From the NCBI RefSeq assembly GCF_000696385.1, contig NZ_JJMN01000061.1, positions 28,549 through 92,548 on the forward strand: 64,000 nucleotides of DNA, in the 5' to 3' direction. The stretch comes from Vibrio metoecus. Its GTDB lineage: Bacteria; Pseudomonadota; Gammaproteobacteria; Enterobacterales; Vibrionaceae. The notes beneath the pieces are model-generated. The model searched no databases and was not told where the DNA came from. It saw only the letters and a list, made by a program, of their open reading frames with translations. A program made the translations under genes and the position numbers. This document shows positions 37,428 through 47,763 of this stretch, piece after piece (the stretch's first letter is position 1; each line of letters begins with the position of its first letter).

Positions 37428-38211
37428 GTTGGTGTTCCTTTGGTTGAAATAGTGGAGGGAGTAAGCCCGCCTTACTTGCTTGCTCTACCAACGCCATCAA
37501 ATCACGTTGGCTGAGTTGATAGAGTTCACTCAAGTCAGGCAGCACATAATAAATCGGCTGCATGATGTCGATGCGGTAAGGTGTACGGAGTACCTGTTGA
37601 ATATCAAAAGGGACACGTTGTGGAATGGTGCTTTCACACGCGTACAACGTTTCTCCCGGTGAGGATAAAATCCCCCCGCCGTAAATTTTGATTTGGTTGT
37701 GTTCTTGTACAAGACCAAACTCCACCGTAAACCAATATAGCCGAGCTAAAAAACTACGCTCTTTAGGGCTGGCGGCCGCACCTAATTGACCGTAAATCTG
37801 AGTAAATGCCGCAAAATCCGGATGAGTGAGCATGGCGCAATGACCATATACCTCATGGAAAAAATCCGGCTCTTGCAAATAGTCAAACTCGTCCCGTCGA
37901 CGCAAAAAGGTCGCAACGGGAAATTTCTTAGCGGCCAGTAGTGCGAAAAAACGATCAAAGCTGATCAAGGCTGGAACGGGTTCAACTTGCCATCCCGTTT
38001 CGCGCTGTAGCACTCGGTTAATTTCTGGCAATTGCGGTAAACGATCGGTCGGTAAGTTGAGCATACTCAAACCATCTAAGTAGGCTTGGCAAGCTCTGGT
38101 ATTCACGACGGCCAGCTGACGGGTAATCAAATCATGCCAAATCTCATGTTCATCCTTATCCCAATCAATATGACCATGGTCATCAACGGGTTTAGAGTGA
38201 TAGTGACTCAT
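37417..38211 (-). CDS. phhA: Phenylalanine-4-hydroxylase
   Basis: Pterin- and iron-dependent enzyme that turns phenylalanine into tyrosine. The 2-His-1-Glu iron site is visible as [12 protein letters not shown] (HxxxxH) and [10 protein letters not shown] (Glu). The length of 264 residues is normal for bacteria. The start at 38211 ([11 protein letters not shown]) is preferred over the frame opening at 38271, since GGAG and AGGG lie just upstream of it. Two TyrR-like boxes lie upstream, in line with control by aromatic amino acids. Divergent from the acetoacetyl-CoA synthetase gene, another step related to aromatic or ketone catabolism. Confidence 0.95.
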   Translation of the reverse strand: MSHYHSKPVDDHGHIDWDKDEHEIWHDLITRQLAVVNTRACQAYLDGLSMLNLPTDRLPQLPEINRVLQRETGWQVEPVPALISFDRFFALLAAKKFPVATFLRRRDEFDYLQEPDFFHEVYGHCAMLTHPDFAAFTQIYGQLGAAASPKERSFLARLYWFTVEFGLVQEHNQIKIYGGGILSSPGETLYACESTIPQRVPFDIQQVLRTPYRIDIMQPIYYVLPDLSELYQLSQRDLMALVEQASKAGLLPPLFQPKEHQHAG

Positions 38212-38221
38212 CGCCCTACTC

Positions 38222-38239
38222 CATAACAATATCGTTACA
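38222..38239 (-). promoter_or_regulatory. Weaker TyrR-like box next to the phhA start
   Basis: Minus strand TGTAACGATATTGTTATG resembles TGTAAA-N6-TTTACA, with a good left half and a poor right half. It is 11 bp upstream of the phhA start, where a weak box would respond to tyrosine-loaded TyrR. Confidence 0.45.
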
Positions 38240-38301
38240 TTAAGCCTACCTAGCCCCGCCCCTACTGCCAATGCGCTTTCGGTTAATTACGCCACTTTGG
38301 A

Positions 38302-38319
38302 TGTAACAATATTTTTACA
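38302..38319. promoter_or_regulatory. TyrR-like box between phhA and the CoA-synthetase gene
   Basis: TGTAACAATATTTTTACA matches TGTAAA-N6-TTTACA with one mismatch in the arms. It lies 91 bp upstream of the phhA start in the divergent spacer. Confidence 0.65.
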
Positions 38320-38445
38320 ATAATGTGGTTTTTGGTTATTTTTCATGAGCCTGTTCCTATTACCCTGAGTTGACTTTCCATGATTCGAGAACAAAACTTG
38401 TTCACAGTGATAAGGCCACATTCACTCTTAGATTAGAGGTTAGCT

Positions 38446-40418
38446 ATGCCACTTTGGATACCAAGCCAAGCACGTATTTCTGCTTCCAACCTGCAGCAGT
38501 TTATTGAGCATGTGAATATGCAAGGTGAAGAGATACACAGCTATCCCGCTTTGCATCAATGGTCTGTTAATGAGACACGCAAATTCTGGCTCGAAATATG
38601 GCAGTTTTGCGATGTGATCGGTTATCGCGGAAACTGCATTATTGGTGAAGGCTTACCTCGTTATGGTAAGGAGATGGTTCCGGCCCGTGATTCGATCTGG
38701 TTTCCGCAAGCTCAGCTCAACTACGCGGAAAATTTATTGTCTTACGCTTTTCAATCGCCTGAAGGCATCGCGATTTGGTTCAAAAATGAAAAATGGACAC
38801 ACCAAAAAACTGACGTGGCAGCAACTTTGTGATCACGTATCGGTCGTGCAACAGTGGCTGATTCAAAATGGTATCGGACAAGGTGATGTCGTGGCAGGTT
38901 ATCTCCCTCACTTGCCTGAAACTGTGATCGCAATGTTGGCAACAACCAGTTTAGGCGCGATCTGGACATCTACCTCCCCCCGATTTTGGGGTGGAAAGAC
39001 GTGATCGAGCGTTTTGGTCAAGTACAACCCAAAATTCTGTTCTGCTGTAATGGTTACACCTTCAATGGTAAACCCTTTCATATGCAAGAGCGCAATGCAC
39101 AAATCGTTTCTGGGCTTCCTAGTTTAGTGAATACGTGCCAAATCGAGTATTTACAAGAACGCAGTTTTAACGCGGATTTCAACGACAGTTTTTCAGATTG
39201 GCAATCTCTATTAGCCAGCTATCAACCTAAAGGCGTTGAGTACCATCGTGTCGGCTTCAATGATCCCTTATTTGTGCTTTATTCATCGGGAACCACCGGT
39301 AAACCCAAATGCATTACCCATTCCGTTGGGGGAACTTTACTCAATCACCTGAAAGAGCATCAATTGCATTGTGATATTCAACCACAAGATCGGGTGTTCT
39401 ATTACACCACCACAGGTTGGATGATGTGGAATTGGCATGTTTCTGCACTGGCCAGTGGCGCAACCTTAGTGATTTATGATGGGCATCCACTCTACCCACA
39501 AGTTGGCGCACTGTGGGCGCTCGCTGATGAAGCCAATATTACCCTGTTTGGTACTTCAGCTAAGTACCTTGAAACATTGCAAAAAAACCAATTTTCGCCT
39601 TGTGACTTTTACTTACTTACCCATTTGAAAACTCTTTGTTCAACCGGATCGGTGCTTTATCCCGAACAATTTGATTATGTGTATGAACATGTTAAATCCG
39701 ATCTGCATTTAGCTTCCATTGCTGGGAGGCACCGATATTTGAGGCTGTTTTGAGCTAGGTTAATCCGATGTCTCCGGTGTATCGAGGAGAGTGTCAAGGT
39801 GCTGGGTTAGGGTTAGATGTCGTGGCATACAACACCCAAGGTAGCGCAATAATAGCTGAGCGCGGTGAGTTGGTGTGTCGTAATAGTTTCCCCAATCAAC
39901 CAATCGGATTTTGGCATGATGATGGAAGCCGCTACCAACAAGCCTACTGGGATAAATTCCCAGGTGTCTGGCACCATGGTGATGAGATTGAAATTTCCAC
40001 CACTGGAGGCGTAGTCTTTTTCGGGCGCAGTGACACGGTACTCAATCCCGGAGGAGTTCGAATTGGCACGGCTGAAATTTACCAACAGGTGAATGCACTA
40101 CCAGAGATCCAAGACTCCATCGCCATTGGGCGGCGTATTGAGCGCGATGAACAAGTGATTCTCTTCGTACAATTAACCGATCATGTGCATCTTGATGAGC
40201 CACTCAAACAAAAAATACGCACACTCTTACGTGATCGTTGTTCTCCACGGCATGTTCCAGCACACATTTATGCGATCAGCGAAATCCCGCGCACCAAATC
40301 CGGTAAATTGGTCGAATTGGCGGTCAAGCAAGTGTGCCACGGCGAACAGGTTCAAAATATCAGTGCGATTGCCAACCCACAAACATTACGTGAAATAGAA
40401 AACTTACTCTTGGCATAG
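38446..40418 (+). pseudogene. Acetoacetyl-CoA synthetase, multiply frameshifted
   Basis: ANL-family enzyme that activates acetoacetate with ATP and CoA. Visible parts are spread over three frames: N-terminal ARDSIWFPQAQLNYAENLL, then VAGYLPHLPETVIAML, the P-loop FVLYSSGTTGKPKCITHSVGG, TTTGWMMWNWHVSALASG and a C-terminal FFGRSDTVLNPGGVRIGTAEIY plus PRTKSGKLVELAVK with the adenylation Lys. Lesions: near 38802 (CAC C AAA AAA), an extra C in the run 38976-38981, an extra G in 38988-38991, and a cluster at 39727-39765 (extra A, TGC to TGA, extra T). Full length would be about 655 residues. A LysR gene follows. The number of lesions suggests real loss of function, unless local sequence quality is poor. 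Confidence 0.85.
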
Positions 40419-40529
40419 GCTAAAAGTAAAAGCGGTAAATAGGTACCCAATTTTTTAAGTAAAATTAACGGTTTGATTTTCGTGCCACAGTGGTATTCTT
40501 GGCCAAGTGACTCTTTGTACTGGCTTTTT

Positions 40530-41447
40530 ATGGATTATATTCATCTTACTCGCTTTAGCTTAAAACACCTCACTGCACTGCATGTCATGCTTAATACACG
40601 CAGTGTTACCCAAACCGCCGCTCGGCTCTGTGTTAGCCCATCCAGTATCAGTAAAGTCCTCGCCCAATTGCGCGAATTGCTTAATGATGAGCTTTTCTAC
40701 CGTGATGGTAATCAGCTCATCCCGACGCCTTATGTACAGCAAATGGGTCCTACCGTGCACCAGATTTTATCGAGCATGAACGGGTTACTGCATTGCAGCG
40801 AGTTTAATCCCACTGAATACCAAGGCCACTACCGCTTAGCCATGCGAGAGAGCACTTTGGAACTGTTTGCCCCCAAAATCACCGCCATACTCGCAGCGTG
40901 CTCATCGGAGCTGTCGATGACCATTCACTCCAAAGAACATTACGGTTTTGATGCTTTGCAAAGCGGTTTGATCGATTTCATTCTTTTACCACACGATCTC
41001 AGCCAGCCCCCAACTTTCGCCCAAGATTTGGTTTGGCAAGTGATCGCATCCGATGAACTGGTCTGTTTAATGCATCCAACGCATCCTCTGGTCAATCAGG
41101 AGCTCAGTGTTGAAAACTACCTTGCCCATAAACATATCGGCATTCTCGACAATGAACTGAGCGATCCCTACTTTGAAAAATATCTAACTCAACAACACGA
41201 AACTCGACGCATTGCAGTCGCCACCCCAGATTTTGGTGCAGCGGCCATTTTATGCCATCAAACCCAATTTCTTTTAACTTGTTCAAAAATGTGGGCAGAT
41301 AAAGCCATGCAAGCTCAAGGATTAATTCAGAAATCCTTACCCTTCGAGTATGGAAAAGTCGCTTACAGCCTCGTTTGGAATAAACCAAGCATGAATGATC
41401 GGGCAATCCGTTGGCTATGCCAGCAGCTTCTCTCTAGTGCGGTTTGA
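40530..41447 (+). CDS. LysR-family transcriptional regulator
   Basis: 305 residues with an N-terminal winged HTH (residues 5-65: LKHLTALHVMLNTRSVTQTAARLCVSPSSISKVLAQLRELL) and a LysR substrate-binding domain from about 90. The start at 40530 (MDYIHLTRF) is preferred over 40473, since the extension has no family match. It lies 111 bp after the acetoacetyl-CoA synthetase gene on the same strand and may regulate it. Effector unknown. Confidence 0.88.
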   Translation: MDYIHLTRFSLKHLTALHVMLNTRSVTQTAARLCVSPSSISKVLAQLRELLNDELFYRDGNQLIPTPYVQQMGPTVHQILSSMNGLLHCSEFNPTEYQGHYRLAMRESTLELFAPKITAILAACSSELSMTIHSKEHYGFDALQSGLIDFILLPHDLSQPPTFAQDLVWQVIASDELVCLMHPTHPLVNQELSVENYLAHKHIGILDNELSDPYFEKYLTQQHETRRIAVATPDFGAAAILCHQTQFLLTCSKMWADKAMQAQGLIQKSLPFEYGKVAYSLVWNKPSMNDRAIRWLCQQLLSSAV

Positions 41448-41460
41448 AAAACGCAGTAAA

Positions 41461-41492
41461 AGAAAAGGGTCAGCGCATGCTGACCCTTTTCT
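41461..41492. terminator. Terminator after the LysR gene
   Basis: AGAAAAGGGTCAGC, loop GCAT, GCTGACCCTTTTCT; a 14-bp stem that gives a T tract on both strands. The 391-bp gap 41448-41838 holds this, the hairpin at 41755 and nothing else that I can support. Confidence 0.88.
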
Positions 41493-41754
41493 TTGTTGCT
41501 CTGTTTTTGATTTTTGTTAATAACCCTAGCCATGAGTTGTCAGTCAATAAACAGAAAATTGAGACGTGTACTCGGGGAACTGAGCTTCGTCCTTGATTAT
41601 TCACTCATTAGTTTAGGTGCTAGGTTTAATTTTTGTTAGTGAAATTATGTAAATGGTCAATTTACTATTTGGAAAAGATATACAAATCACACTCTTAACG
41701 TAATCAATATGCAAAACGTGGGCGCTTAATAAAAAACCTTATCTAGAACCCAAC

Positions 41755-41786
41755 AAAAAACAAAAGCCGCGGCATCATGCAGCGGC
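41755..41786 (-). terminator. Terminator of the methyltransferase gene
   Basis: Minus strand GCCGC, loop of 11, GCGGC followed by TTTTGTTTTTT. The stem is short (5 bp, extendable), the T run is good, and it lies 53 bp past the stop codon. Confidence 0.6.
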
Positions 41787-41838
41787 AAATATTCTCGGGA
41801 TTTCGTATTCAGCCCTTCACTTCGTCAAGGGAAATAAG

Positions 41839-42426
41839 CTACTTACGGGCAATACCAACCACAACGGGCAACGTTCCTTTTTCGGTAACCACATCAAAAG
41901 CAACACGCGTTTCGACAGCCGAAAAACCCGCACTCTTCAACACGGATTCAATGTCGGATTGCGTTAAGCCATTTTCACTGGCCATGCCACTTTCGTCAGC
42001 CAACCAGTCAAAATGCACAAAGTACCCACCCTCATCAACTAAAGTGACAATGATATCCGCTACATCTTGTAAATTCGGCAGAAAAGCACACACCGATGAA
42101 GCGACAACCAAATCAAACTGCTTACGAAATGCAGGATGCTGCGCCACTAAGCCACGAGTGAGAGAATCCACCACGGGCTCCACATTACGTAGTTCTTTGC
42201 GGTCAAGCTCCTCAATCATGGCTTCTGAGGAATCAAGTGCAACAATATCGCGGGCAAGCGGTGACATTAGCTGACTTAGCAATCCCGTGCCGCAGCCAAA
42301 ATCCAAAATATGCTTTCCTTGCAAAGAGAGGATTTTTGTCAGTTGTTGGAATACGCTTTGCGCAAATGCATGGGTCGCTGGGTCATTTTCCCAGTTTGCA
42401 GCGTATTCATCCCAGTCGTGTGCCAT
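41839..42426 (-). CDS. Class I SAM-dependent methyltransferase
   Basis: 195 residues of the Methyltransf_11/25 type. Motif I is ILDFGCGTGLLSQLMS, motif II acidic VALDSSEAMIEEL, and the later FDLVVASSVCAFLPNL. The substrate is unknown. The start at 42426 (MAHDWDEYAANWEND) is chosen because GGAGG lies five bases upstream; the frame is open to 42480. Divergent from a LysR gene that starts 195 bp away, its possible regulator. Confidence 0.85.
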   Translation of the reverse strand: MAHDWDEYAANWENDPATHAFAQSVFQQLTKILSLQGKHILDFGCGTGLLSQLMSPLARDIVALDSSEAMIEELDRKELRNVEPVVDSLTRGLVAQHPAFRKQFDLVVASSVCAFLPNLQDVADIIVTLVDEGGYFVHFDWLADESGMASENGLTQSDIESVLKSAGFSAVETRVAFDVVTEKGTLPVVVGIARK

Positions 42427-42621
42427 CATGGCCTCCGTATTACTTCTTGTATTCGGGCAATGCTGCCAAGAGTAAACCAAAATGAAGTAGAGTTCATAGA
42501 GTTACAACGCATTCTTTGCCAAGAAAATCCACTTTTGCCTCATTTGCCGAGAATTTGTTCAGATAGGCAGACGCTGCAATTTTGTTTATGATCCCAGCAC
42601 TTTGAATGACTTGGCTCCGCT

Positions 42622-43503
42622 ATGAACCTATCACAAATTGAAGCATTTTGTACTATTGCCAATACAGGCTCAGTCTCAGAAGCTGCCCGCCAGCTCGATT
42701 GCAATCGAACGAAGCTCAGCATGGCCATAAAAGCGCTTGAGAAAGAGCTCAACGTGGCACTTTTTGTTCGTGCTGGCAATTACCTTACGCTCTCTGAAGC
42801 GGGGAAAGCAGTATACAAAGATTGTGAAAGTTTGCTGATCACGGCATCGCGCATACGTCAAACTTGCGCACAAGCTTGCAGTGAGTTTGCTGCCGAAATG
42901 TGGATTGCCCGTGATGATTCGCTCCCCGACCATTTCTGGGCAAGAAATTGTCTAGCCAGTTGCACAAGCCTTTTTCCCAATACCTCCTTCAATATGGTGT
43001 TGGCATCGAGCGGTGATTTAGCCAATTTAGTCGCAACTCAGCAGGTCAACTGCGCCTTTGGCGTAGACTACGAACGGCTTGATGATCCAAGAATCACCTA
43101 TCAGCCACTGGGTAAAATTCGCATGATGTCCGTGTGCAACCGCGATCACCCATTAGTGAAACAAAAACGAGTCAGTGATGAAGAGCTGCGTAAGTTTATG
43201 CAAGCGGTCATGGTTTATCTCAATGAGAAAGATAACCCGAACTTACAACCCTTTTCCCGTCGCTACATTGGCTTTTCCAGCTTTGAATACATGCTCAATA
43301 CCATCATGAGCGAGAACGCTTGGGGAGTGTTACCCGAGCCGTTAATTCGACATTATCTCCGTGAACAGAAATTAACCGTCATCAAACACACATACGGTTT
43401 GACCCAAGAGGATTTCTGCCTGTTTCAGCCAATAGGAAGCAGTGAGAACCCAGTAGTACTGTGGATCAGTGACAAACTCAGCGATTATTTGTTTGATTTC
43501 TAA
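42622..43503 (+). CDS. LysR-family transcriptional regulator
   Basis: 293 residues with the N-terminal HTH (IEAFCTIANTGSVSEAARQLDCNRTKLSMAIKALEKEL, residues 5-42) and a substrate-binding domain. Met1 fits the family. Divergent from the methyltransferase gene, the likely target. Effector unknown. Confidence 0.88.
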   Translation: MNLSQIEAFCTIANTGSVSEAARQLDCNRTKLSMAIKALEKELNVALFVRAGNYLTLSEAGKAVYKDCESLLITASRIRQTCAQACSEFAAEMWIARDDSLPDHFWARNCLASCTSLFPNTSFNMVLASSGDLANLVATQQVNCAFGVDYERLDDPRITYQPLGKIRMMSVCNRDHPLVKQKRVSDEELRKFMQAVMVYLNEKDNPNLQPFSRRYIGFSSFEYMLNTIMSENAWGVLPEPLIRHYLREQKLTVIKHTYGLTQEDFCLFQPIGSSENPVVLWISDKLSDYLFDF

Positions 43504-43700
43504 TCCTTGCTTTCTTCGCTTTTGATTTACTGCCGGCACTCAGCGCCAATAATCATGACAGCAAGATATTATTATAACCATTTGAATATTAAGAATAAAT
43601 TAAAAACTTCATTTTAACCCCTCGTTAATTACATAATTTCACGTTGCGTAAAAGGGATTAGTCGCCAGAATGAGCTGCGAAACCTACGAGGAAATTAACG

Positions 43701-44597
43701 ATGTGTTCTCAAACCAATTTTAATGAAAAGCGTGTATTAACGCTTTCTGCCATTATCGCATCAGGCTTTGCTGGCAGCGGCTTGCTCGTCGGTCTACTCG
43801 TTGGCTCAATGGTCATTGTCTTTGACGGTGTCTATTCGCTAGTCAGTTTACTGTTAACATTATTGTCGCTCGCCGTTTCACGTTATATACAAAAACCCTC
43901 TGATGCGCGCTTCCCCTTTGGGCGCGCTGTATTGGAGCCTCTAGTGATCGCCATCAAAGGCTTAGTGATTTTATTGATTGTCAGCTATTCGCTTTATTCA
44001 GCATTCACGGCACTACTCAGTGGGGGGCGAGCGGTAGATCCCTCGATTGCGACCTTATTTGGTGCCTTTAGCGTGGCAGGTTGTACTTTAGCGTGGTGGA
44101 AAATGGCGAGATTGAGTCGACGTCATCCATCGGGCTTAATTGCAGCCGAAGTCAAACAGTGGCAAATGGATACTCTACTCAGCTTGGTGGTGATGGTAGG
44201 CTTTATTGTGGCTTGGTTGATTAGCCTCACACCATGGGAGCATTACGCTGTATATGCAGACCCGAGTATGATGTTACTGATGTCGTTCTACTTTATTAAA
44301 CTCCCGCTTGGTATGCTCAAATCGGCTCTGCGTGAGATGTTATTGATGACACCGAGCCATGACATTCAACAAGCCGTATCCAGTAGCATTCAAGCGACTG
44401 AAACACACGCCGATCAACCATTAGAGCTTTATGGGGTGACCAAAGTGGGACGTGAACTTTGGGTGGAAGTCGCGTTAAAAACCGCAGAGGAGAATTCGAT
44501 TGCCATTGAAGACATTCAGCGCATCGAAAAACATTTAGAACAAAGCCTTGCCGTACTGCCCTATCAATTACAACTGACCGTGAGCGTTGCTCGCTAA
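43701..44597 (+). CDS. Cation diffusion facilitator family transporter
   Basis: 298 residues with six hydrophobic segments and a C-terminal cytoplasmic domain (from about 215). Metal-site residues of the CDF type are seen in VFDGVYSLVSLL (Asp) and AEVKQWQMDTLLS (Asp), with YADPSMML later. It would export a divalent metal (Zn, Fe, Co, Mn) by H+ antiport; the metal cannot be read from the sequence. One of the two usual histidines near the site is replaced by non-His residues, so the specificity may differ from ZitB/FieF. Confidence 0.85.
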   Translation: MCSQTNFNEKRVLTLSAIIASGFAGSGLLVGLLVGSMVIVFDGVYSLVSLLLTLLSLAVSRYIQKPSDARFPFGRAVLEPLVIAIKGLVILLIVSYSLYSAFTALLSGGRAVDPSIATLFGAFSVAGCTLAWWKMARLSRRHPSGLIAAEVKQWQMDTLLSLVVMVGFIVAWLISLTPWEHYAVYADPSMMLLMSFYFIKLPLGMLKSALREMLLMTPSHDIQQAVSSSIQATETHADQPLELYGVTKVGRELWVEVALKTAEENSIAIEDIQRIEKHLEQSLAVLPYQLQLTVSVAR

Positions 44598-44624
44598 AAG
44601 CGGTGGTTTAGGGATGACAACAAA

Positions 44625-44650
44625 AAGCCCGCGTCATTGCGGGCTTATTT
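44625..44650. terminator. Terminator between convergent CDF and DMT genes
   Basis: AAGCCCGC, loop GTCATT, GCGGGCTT, then ATTT; on the minus strand it is followed by TTTGTTG. An 8-bp stem that can act in both directions. Confidence 0.8.
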
Positions 44651-44655
44651 CATGA

Positions 44656-45594
44656 TTATTGGTTGGAAACCGGATCCGATGCCTGATTCTCTTTAGATGC
44701 ACTAGGTTCACGAGTAACCCACCAACAAATTAAGGATCCTAACGTCACCATCACGACACCTTGCCAAAAACTCAGCCCAAGAACAACACCCAAGATCATC
44801 GATGAAAACAAGGTCGAGATGACCGGTGTAAAATAAGAGAGCGTGGCAAGCAACAGCATATTTCCACGTAAAATCGCGACGTTCCACAGCGCATAACCAC
44901 TCCCCATCACCACTCCGGCGAAAAGCAGTATCGTCACGTTTGACCAAGTAAACTCAAGCGCTGGCTCATTACTGACCGCATATTGAAGCCACAATGTGGC
45001 TGCCGTAGCACCGAAAAATAACACGATAGCATTTTGTCCTTGAGCTAAACGCTGGGTAACGTTGCAGTATATGGCCCAGATAAAAGCACCAATGAACGCC
45101 ATGGTGTAAACCGTCGGGTTAGTGGCAATACGGCTCGATAAATCTGCCACAGAGATGCCTTGATCAGCCTCAATCGTCCACGCGACACCGACGAAAGCAA
45201 GAGCGACACTAGGGTAGACCCACACACTGACCGAGCGTTGGCTCAGCAATACTGCAATCAACACGGTCAACGCGGGCCAAAGATAGTTAATCACTGACAT
45301 TTCAATAGCTTGCAATCGATCATTCGCCATGCCCAGCGCTAACGCCAAGCAGATTTCGTAGCTCACAAAGAGCGCCCCGCCAATCAGCACATAGCGAGTA
45401 GAGTTGGATTTTAGGCGTGGGATTCCCATTGTGACCAAGAGGAATAGCGTGCTCACGCTATAGATCAGCGCAGCTCCCCCAATCGGTGAAAACTCTTCAG
45501 CGACTCGGCGGGTTAACCCCATCAAGCTGCCCCACAGTAAAATTGCAGCCACACCGAATAAGGTATGTTTGTGAGTAATCAGACGCTGTTTCAA
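44656..45594 (-). CDS. DMT (EamA) family exporter, YddG-like
   Basis: 312 residues with ten hydrophobic segments in two EamA repeats. GVAAILLWGSLMGLTRRVAEEF at the start and YEICLALALGMANDRLQAIEMSVINYLWPALTVL resemble the aromatic amino-acid exporter YddG. The C-terminal tail (EPSASKENQASDPVSNQ) is soluble. Substrate is inferred from that resemblance only. Confidence 0.85.
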   Translation of the reverse strand: MKQRLITHKHTLFGVAAILLWGSLMGLTRRVAEEFSPIGGAALIYSVSTLFLLVTMGIPRLKSNSTRYVLIGGALFVSYEICLALALGMANDRLQAIEMSVINYLWPALTVLIAVLLSQRSVSVWVYPSVALAFVGVAWTIEADQGISVADLSSRIATNPTVYTMAFIGAFIWAIYCNVTQRLAQGQNAIVLFFGATAATLWLQYAVSNEPALEFTWSNVTILLFAGVVMGSGYALWNVAILRGNMLLLATLSYFTPVISTLFSSMILGVVLGLSFWQGVVMVTLGSLICWWVTREPSASKENQASDPVSNQ

Positions 45595-45628
45595 AGTAGC
45601 CTCAAAGTGGTTTAAATCGAGAACGAGG

Positions 45629-46186
45629 TTAAGTCAGAACGTTCAGTGAACGCAAAATTCTGGCGGGTGAACCACCAACCAAAGTATCAGGGGGGACATC
45701 GTGGTTTACCACAGAATTCGCCGCTACCACAGAACGAGCACCAATGGTCACCCCTTGATTAATCACCACATTGCCACCAATCCATACATCATCTTCAACC
45801 ACTATCGGTTTACAAATCGTTTCCCACAACTGGCGGCGACGATAATCTAAGGAGTGGGATGCGGTATAAAACTGAGTGCTGGGGCCAATCAAAACATGAT
45901 TACCAATCGTAATTGGCGCACCATCGAGCATCACCACATTCATGTTGATAAATGTCTGTGTGCCAATACGAATGGTTTTGCCAAACTCGCAGTGAAAAGG
46001 AGGCTGCACACTACTCTGCGCACCAAGAAAGCCAAACAGTTGCGTTTGTAAGGCGTAACGTTCCTCTTCATCAATACTTTGGTTAATTGCGAGTTTTAGC
46101 TTAGCCGCTTGGCAGCGTAAGGCTTCAATCTCAGTGGAGGCGCCATCAAAGTTTTCGCCATTCAGCATTTTGTCTAGTTCGCTCAT
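45629..46186 (-). CDS. Maltose/galactoside-type O-acetyltransferase (left-handed beta helix)
   Basis: 185 residues. An N-terminal Mac domain (MSELDKMLNGENFDGAS) precedes hexapeptide repeats, with ITIGNHVLIGPSTQFYTASHSLDYRRR (catalytic His) and VWIGGNVVINQGVTIGARSVVAANSVV. It acetylates sugars with acetyl-CoA, perhaps as detoxification. The start at 46186 is chosen for the purine-rich GGGGGGAAACG upstream; the frame is open to 46255. It lies 86 bp after the CNNM gene, in the same direction. Confidence 0.9.
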   Translation of the reverse strand: MSELDKMLNGENFDGASTEIEALRCQAAKLKLAINQSIDEEERYALQTQLFGFLGAQSSVQPPFHCEFGKTIRIGTQTFINMNVVMLDGAPITIGNHVLIGPSTQFYTASHSLDYRRRQLWETICKPIVVEDDVWIGGNVVINQGVTIGARSVVAANSVVNHDVPPDTLVGGSPARILRSLNVLT

Positions 46187-46272
46187 TCGTTTCCCCCCGA
46201 TCATCAAGCAAAATCCAAGGTTAACGCCAAGCCAACAAATGAAAAGTGCAAACAATGGCGAATTGATTTCCT

Positions 46273-47583
46273 CTATTCCTTAACAACAGCTTCCAGTGGC
46301 TCAATTCGGCTGACCAATAGTTGGTCTACCTTGTAGTTATCGATATCGACAACTTCAAATTTATAACCGGCGTAAACGACAGAATCCGTACGGCGTGGAA
46401 TTTTACGCAGCATGTACATCATGAATCCGGCAATGGTTTCGTAGTTTTGCTGCTGAGGAAACTCTTCAATAGCAAAAGAACGCATCACGTCAGTGATTGG
46501 CGTAACACCATCGACTAGCCATGAGTTACCGTCACGGGCCACAATCTGTTCTTCACCCTCGGCCAGTACCCAAGTTCCCATCACAGCACTTTGTAAATCA
46601 TTAAACGTCACCACGCCTACCACGAGCGCATACTCGTTCATCACCACCGCGAAATCGACACGGTTAATTTTGAAGTATTCCAATGCTTCAGAGAGGCTTA
46701 GTGTGTCAGGAATAATTGGGCAGCCATTAACCACACTGCCTTCTTTTAGATTCATTCCTTGTCCGTTAATCACGCGGATCAGTAATTCTTTCGAATCAAC
46801 ATACCCTTTGATCAAATCTAACTGCCCATCACACACTAAAAACTTATTGTGCGGATGATTGGAAATTTTATGCTTGATCTGCTCTTCACTGTCATTGAGG
46901 CTGAGGAACACCAGACTTTCGCGAGCCGTCATGGCAGAGGTAACCGGAATAGTCTGCATCTCGAACACACTTTCCATCATCTGCTGCTCACCCTTATCAA
47001 GCACCCCAGCTTCTGCGCCGGCATCCATTACCGCATAAATATCATCCGACGTGATTTCATCATTGCGCTCAGTCGGCACGCTCAGTGCACGAAACAGTAA
47101 GTTAGCCAAACCATTGAAGAACCACACGAATGGCTTGAGTAACGTGATACAAATCAGCATACCGCCTACCAAACTGGTCGCAATACGCTCTGGCATTGCC
47201 ATCGCAATGCGCTTGGGCATTAAGTCCGCAATCAAAATGAACATGCTGGTCACAAGCATAAATGACAAAATAAAGCTGGCTTGCGCTAACCAGTTAGCGG
47301 GGATGACTCCCTCAATCAAGACTTTGATGTAAGGCGTAAAGGCCGACTCACCGACAATACCGCCCATGATAGCGACCGCATTTAAGCCAATTTGTACCAC
47401 AGTGAAAAAATTCCCAGGATGGGCTTGTAGTTCGAGCACTCGCTCAGCACGTTCATCCCCTTCATCCGCCATTTGACGTAAACGGATTTTGCGAGCCGCA
47501 GCTAAAGAAATTTCCGACATAGAAAAGAAACAACTGGCAGCAATCAACGCCATGATGATGGAGATGTTTTCGAAAAAACTCAT
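46273..47583 (-). CDS. CNNM/CBS-domain membrane protein (CorC/HlyC family, YtfL/PaeA-like)
   Basis: 436 residues: an N-terminal CNNM (DUF21) transmembrane domain with four segments (about 5-190, starting ENISIIMALIAASCFFSMSEISLA), two CBS domains (about 205-330) and a C-terminal transporter-associated domain (about 345-430, DGVTPITDVMRSFAIEEFP). Relatives are implicated in Mg2+ or polyamine efflux. The haemolysin label often given to them is not supported. Confidence 0.88.
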   Translation of the reverse strand: MSFFENISIIMALIAASCFFSMSEISLAAARKIRLRQMADEGDERAERVLELQAHPGNFFTVVQIGLNAVAIMGGIVGESAFTPYIKVLIEGVIPANWLAQASFILSFMLVTSMFILIADLMPKRIAMAMPERIATSLVGGMLICITLLKPFVWFFNGLANLLFRALSVPTERNDEITSDDIYAVMDAGAEAGVLDKGEQQMMESVFEMQTIPVTSAMTARESLVFLSLNDSEEQIKHKISNHPHNKFLVCDGQLDLIKGYVDSKELLIRVINGQGMNLKEGSVVNGCPIIPDTLSLSEALEYFKINRVDFAVVMNEYALVVGVVTFNDLQSAVMGTWVLAEGEEQIVARDGNSWLVDGVTPITDVMRSFAIEEFPQQQNYETIAGFMMYMLRKIPRRTDSVVYAGYKFEVVDIDNYKVDQLLVSRIEPLEAVVKE

Positions 47584-47763
47584 AGGTATACACCCAAAAA
47601 ATCAACAGAACAGGAGAGTTAATATCACAAGGCAAACGAAGCTGGTAGATAAGCGCATCTGCCCCGTCTCGTCAGTTCACATACCCTACGAAACGGGGAG
47701 AAGGATGAATACAGCACACGTCACTGTAACTTCAAGTTAGACAATATAATTGAAAAAACAAGG

